DNA of 64,000 nt from NCBI GenBank assembly GCA_003513495.1, contig DOPM01000057.1, positions 195,974 through 259,973 of the forward strand, written 5' to 3'. The translations under genes were made by a program, and so were the position numbers. Source of the DNA: Desulfosporosinus sp. GTDB taxonomy: Bacteria > Bacillota > Desulfitobacteriia > Desulfitobacteriales > Desulfitobacteriaceae. The notes beneath the pieces are model-generated. The model was not told the DNA's origin, made no database searches, and saw only the letters and a list, made by a program, of their open reading frames with translations. Shown in pieces: positions 62,871 to 64,000 of this stretch. Position 1 is the first letter of the stretch. Every line of letters starts with the position of its first letter.

Positions 62871-63458
62871 ATGGACTGTGGTAAAGTAGGAGTTTTAATT
62901 TCAAGCTTGCGAAAAGAGAAAAACATGACCCAAAAAGATGTCGCCAATAAGATGAATATAAGCGATAAGACAATCTCAAAATGGGAGCGTGGTCTTGGTT
63001 GTCCTGATGTATCATTGCTAGGTAACCTCTCCAAAATATTAGATGTTAACATTGAAAGAATTTTACTAGGTGATTTAGAACAAAAAGATCCTGATGGAGG
63101 AAATATGAAGCGAATTAAATTTTATGTATGTAAAACTTGCACCAATATAATTACCAGTACAAGTGAGGCTGAAATCTCTTGCTGTGGTAGAAAACTAGAA
63201 GGCTTAATTGCAAAGCTGGAGGATGAAACGCACAAGATTATTGTGACTGACATTGAAAATGACTACTATATTGCAATAAAACATGAAATGAGCAAAAAGC
63301 ACTATATTTCGTTTGTATCCTATGTAGCTTGTGATAGAGTGCTGCTTGTGAAGTTATATCCACAGCAAAATGCAGAATTGCGAATTCCAAAAATGTACGA
63401 TGGTAATCTCTATGCCTACTGTAATGAACATGGCTTATACAAAATAAAGATTAAATAA
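62871..63458 (+). CDS. XRE regulator fused to a desulfoferrodoxin-like module
   Basis: In this 195-residue protein, residues about 5-66 are an XRE/Cro helix-turn-helix (VGVLISSLRKEKNMTQKDVANKMNISDKTISKWERG). Residues about 83-112 carry a desulforedoxin-type Fe site (VCKTC...SCCGRKLEGL; Cys4). The C-terminal part matches the superoxide reductase fold, with His in DETHKI, two His in KHEMSKKHYI, and Cys plus His in YCNEHGLYK. That is a full set of four His and one Cys for the square-pyramidal iron. The catalytic Lys of the EKH motif is replaced by Thr. A redox- or superoxide-sensing repressor is likely but inferred. Strong AAGGAGG ribosome site. Confidence 0.85.
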   Translation: MDCGKVGVLISSLRKEKNMTQKDVANKMNISDKTISKWERGLGCPDVSLLGNLSKILDVNIERILLGDLEQKDPDGGNMKRIKFYVCKTCTNIITSTSEAEISCCGRKLEGLIAKLEDETHKIIVTDIENDYYIAIKHEMSKKHYISFVSYVACDRVLLVKLYPQQNAELRIPKMYDGNLYAYCNEHGLYKIKIK

Positions 63459-63582
63459 CCAGAAGGAACTGATCTTGTAGGCGAAGGAACTTAAACTAAT
63501 GCATATAATATCTGTAGACCAAAATAAAACATGCTTATACTAGAACGGTGACCAAAGAAAATAGGAAAGTGGGAATGTGCTA

Positions 63583-63735
63583 ATGAGTGAAGATCAGAAA
63601 TGCCCTATCTGCCCAAAATGCGAGAAGGAGTATAACTATACTAAAAAATCTAACGATGAGATTAATATCTGCCCCAATTGTGAAATGATGGAAACACTAA
63701 GAATATACGCAAAGCACCTAGCCCAGGAGCAATAA
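63583..63735 (+). CDS. Small zinc-ribbon protein (50 aa)
   Basis: The frame MSEDQKCPICPKCEKEYNY... has a CxxCxxC cluster near the start and a second CPNC pair, as in small zinc ribbons. It ends in a helix (METLRIYAKHLAQEQ). The ribosome site (AGGAAAG) is 14 bases or more away, which is weak. It lies 124 bases after the XRE gene on the same strand. Function unknown. Confidence 0.55.
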   Translation: MSEDQKCPICPKCEKEYNYTKKSNDEINICPNCEMMETLRIYAKHLAQEQ

Positions 63736-63796
63736 AAAGTAACAATTTATACAGTTATCCAGTCGACTAAATGTCCCAGCAATGTAACGAAAAGCA

Positions 63797-64000
63797 CGAT
63801 AGTCTCCAGTGACGAAAGTCTCCGGTACGATAGTCTCCAGTGGAGAGTATCGCCGAAGCCGTGATCCGTAAAGGAATACCTTTCGGCGTAGGATAGAGTT
63901 TCGCCGAGCCACCCGCCCCAAAGGACACACTTCGTGGCGAAGGAACGCGCTTTTCGCCACACTGCGACTTATAACGCATACTCCTGCAGTGTGACGAAAG
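63797..64000. repeat. Dense short direct and inverted repeats at the right edge
   Basis: CGATAGTCTCCAGTG occurs at 63797-63811 and again at 63828-63842, with a diverged copy between. The second copy is half of an inverted repeat ending TGGAGAGTATCG. Further palindromic pairs follow: CGCCGAA/TTCGGCG, GTGGCGAA/TTCGCCAC and CACTGC/GCAGTG. No convincing gene is present, and the region is more GC-rich than its surroundings. It may be part of a larger element beyond the window. Confidence 0.6.

Noticed and set aside
63718..63979. Three overlapping minus-strand frames at the right edge
   Set aside because: They are open only because of the repeats there; no ribosome sites and no protein-like composition.

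Overview
The window looks like chromosome from an anaerobic, spore-forming, low-to-middle G+C Firmicute. My best guess is the Desulfosporosinus/Desulfitobacterium group of Peptococcaceae. This rests on gene content: Spo0E-like and CotS-like sporulation genes, an EutVW-type ethanolamine microcompartment locus, cytochrome bd, the carboxyspermidine-type polyamine pathway and a desulfoferrodoxin-like protein. It is inference, because no rRNA or other marker lies in the window. Genes are dense, mostly on the minus strand, with strong GGAGG-type ribosome sites and frequent GTG/TTG starts.

Layout. 1-1.6 kb: end of a glycolytic pair (gap, then pyk running off the left edge). 1.9-4.2 kb: two-gene polyamine operon. 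4.4-8.4 kb: hen1-pnkp RNA-repair cassette. 8.5-17 kb: a mosaic stretch holding a LysM protein, two metallo-beta-lactamase-fold hydrolases, a REP-associated (RAYT/Y1) transposase surrounded by its palindromic GAAACA...TGTTTC repeats, a ferredoxin-like gene cut short by one repeat, and an ABC transporter with a two-component system. 17-18.7 kb: D-aminoacylase-like amidohydrolase. 19-24.5 kb: spore-surface group with a CotS/CotSA-like fusion, UDP-glucose dehydrogenase and an extreme poly-aspartate protein. 24.5-25.7 kb: gene-free stretch that looks like one or two minus-strand structured RNAs. 25.7-30.6 kb: SDR enzyme, Spo0E-like regulator, and the TPP-riboswitch-controlled operon thiD-cytX-thiM-thiE. 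30.7-33.3 kb: Cache-PAS-GGDEF-HD-GYP protein. 33.5-34.9 kb: rmuC. 34.9-41 kb: cydABDC.

41.3-58 kb: a complete ethanolamine microcompartment locus, all on the minus strand. Its order is eutS-eutP-eutW-eutV, then a leader with a strong terminator (the expected target of EutV antitermination), an APC-type ethanolamine permease, eutA, eutB, eutC, eutM, eutL, eutE, a second single-domain BMC protein, an EutT-PduL fusion, a flavoprotein-like protein, eutN, pduS, pduT and eutQ. Ethanolamine is imported and cleaved by EutBC with adenosylcobalamin supplied by the EutT part. Acetaldehyde is oxidised to acetyl-CoA by EutE and passed to acetyl phosphate by the PduL part. PduS/PduT would carry electrons across the shell, and EutP/EutQ may provide acetate kinase activity. 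No EutG alcohol dehydrogenase and no EutH is seen.

58-64 kb: an LtaS-family sulfatase, a decayed alpha/beta hydrolase with two frameshifts, a truncated ClC channel gene, a DUF421 membrane protein, an XRE regulator fused to a full desulfoferrodoxin-like module, a small zinc-ribbon protein and a repeat-rich right edge.

Best candidates for something undescribed: the 24.9-25.5 kb RNA region, the XRE-desulfoferrodoxin regulator, the EutT-PduL fusion in a PduS/PduT-equipped EUT locus, and the exact match between palindromic repeat ends and stop codons around the RAYT gene.
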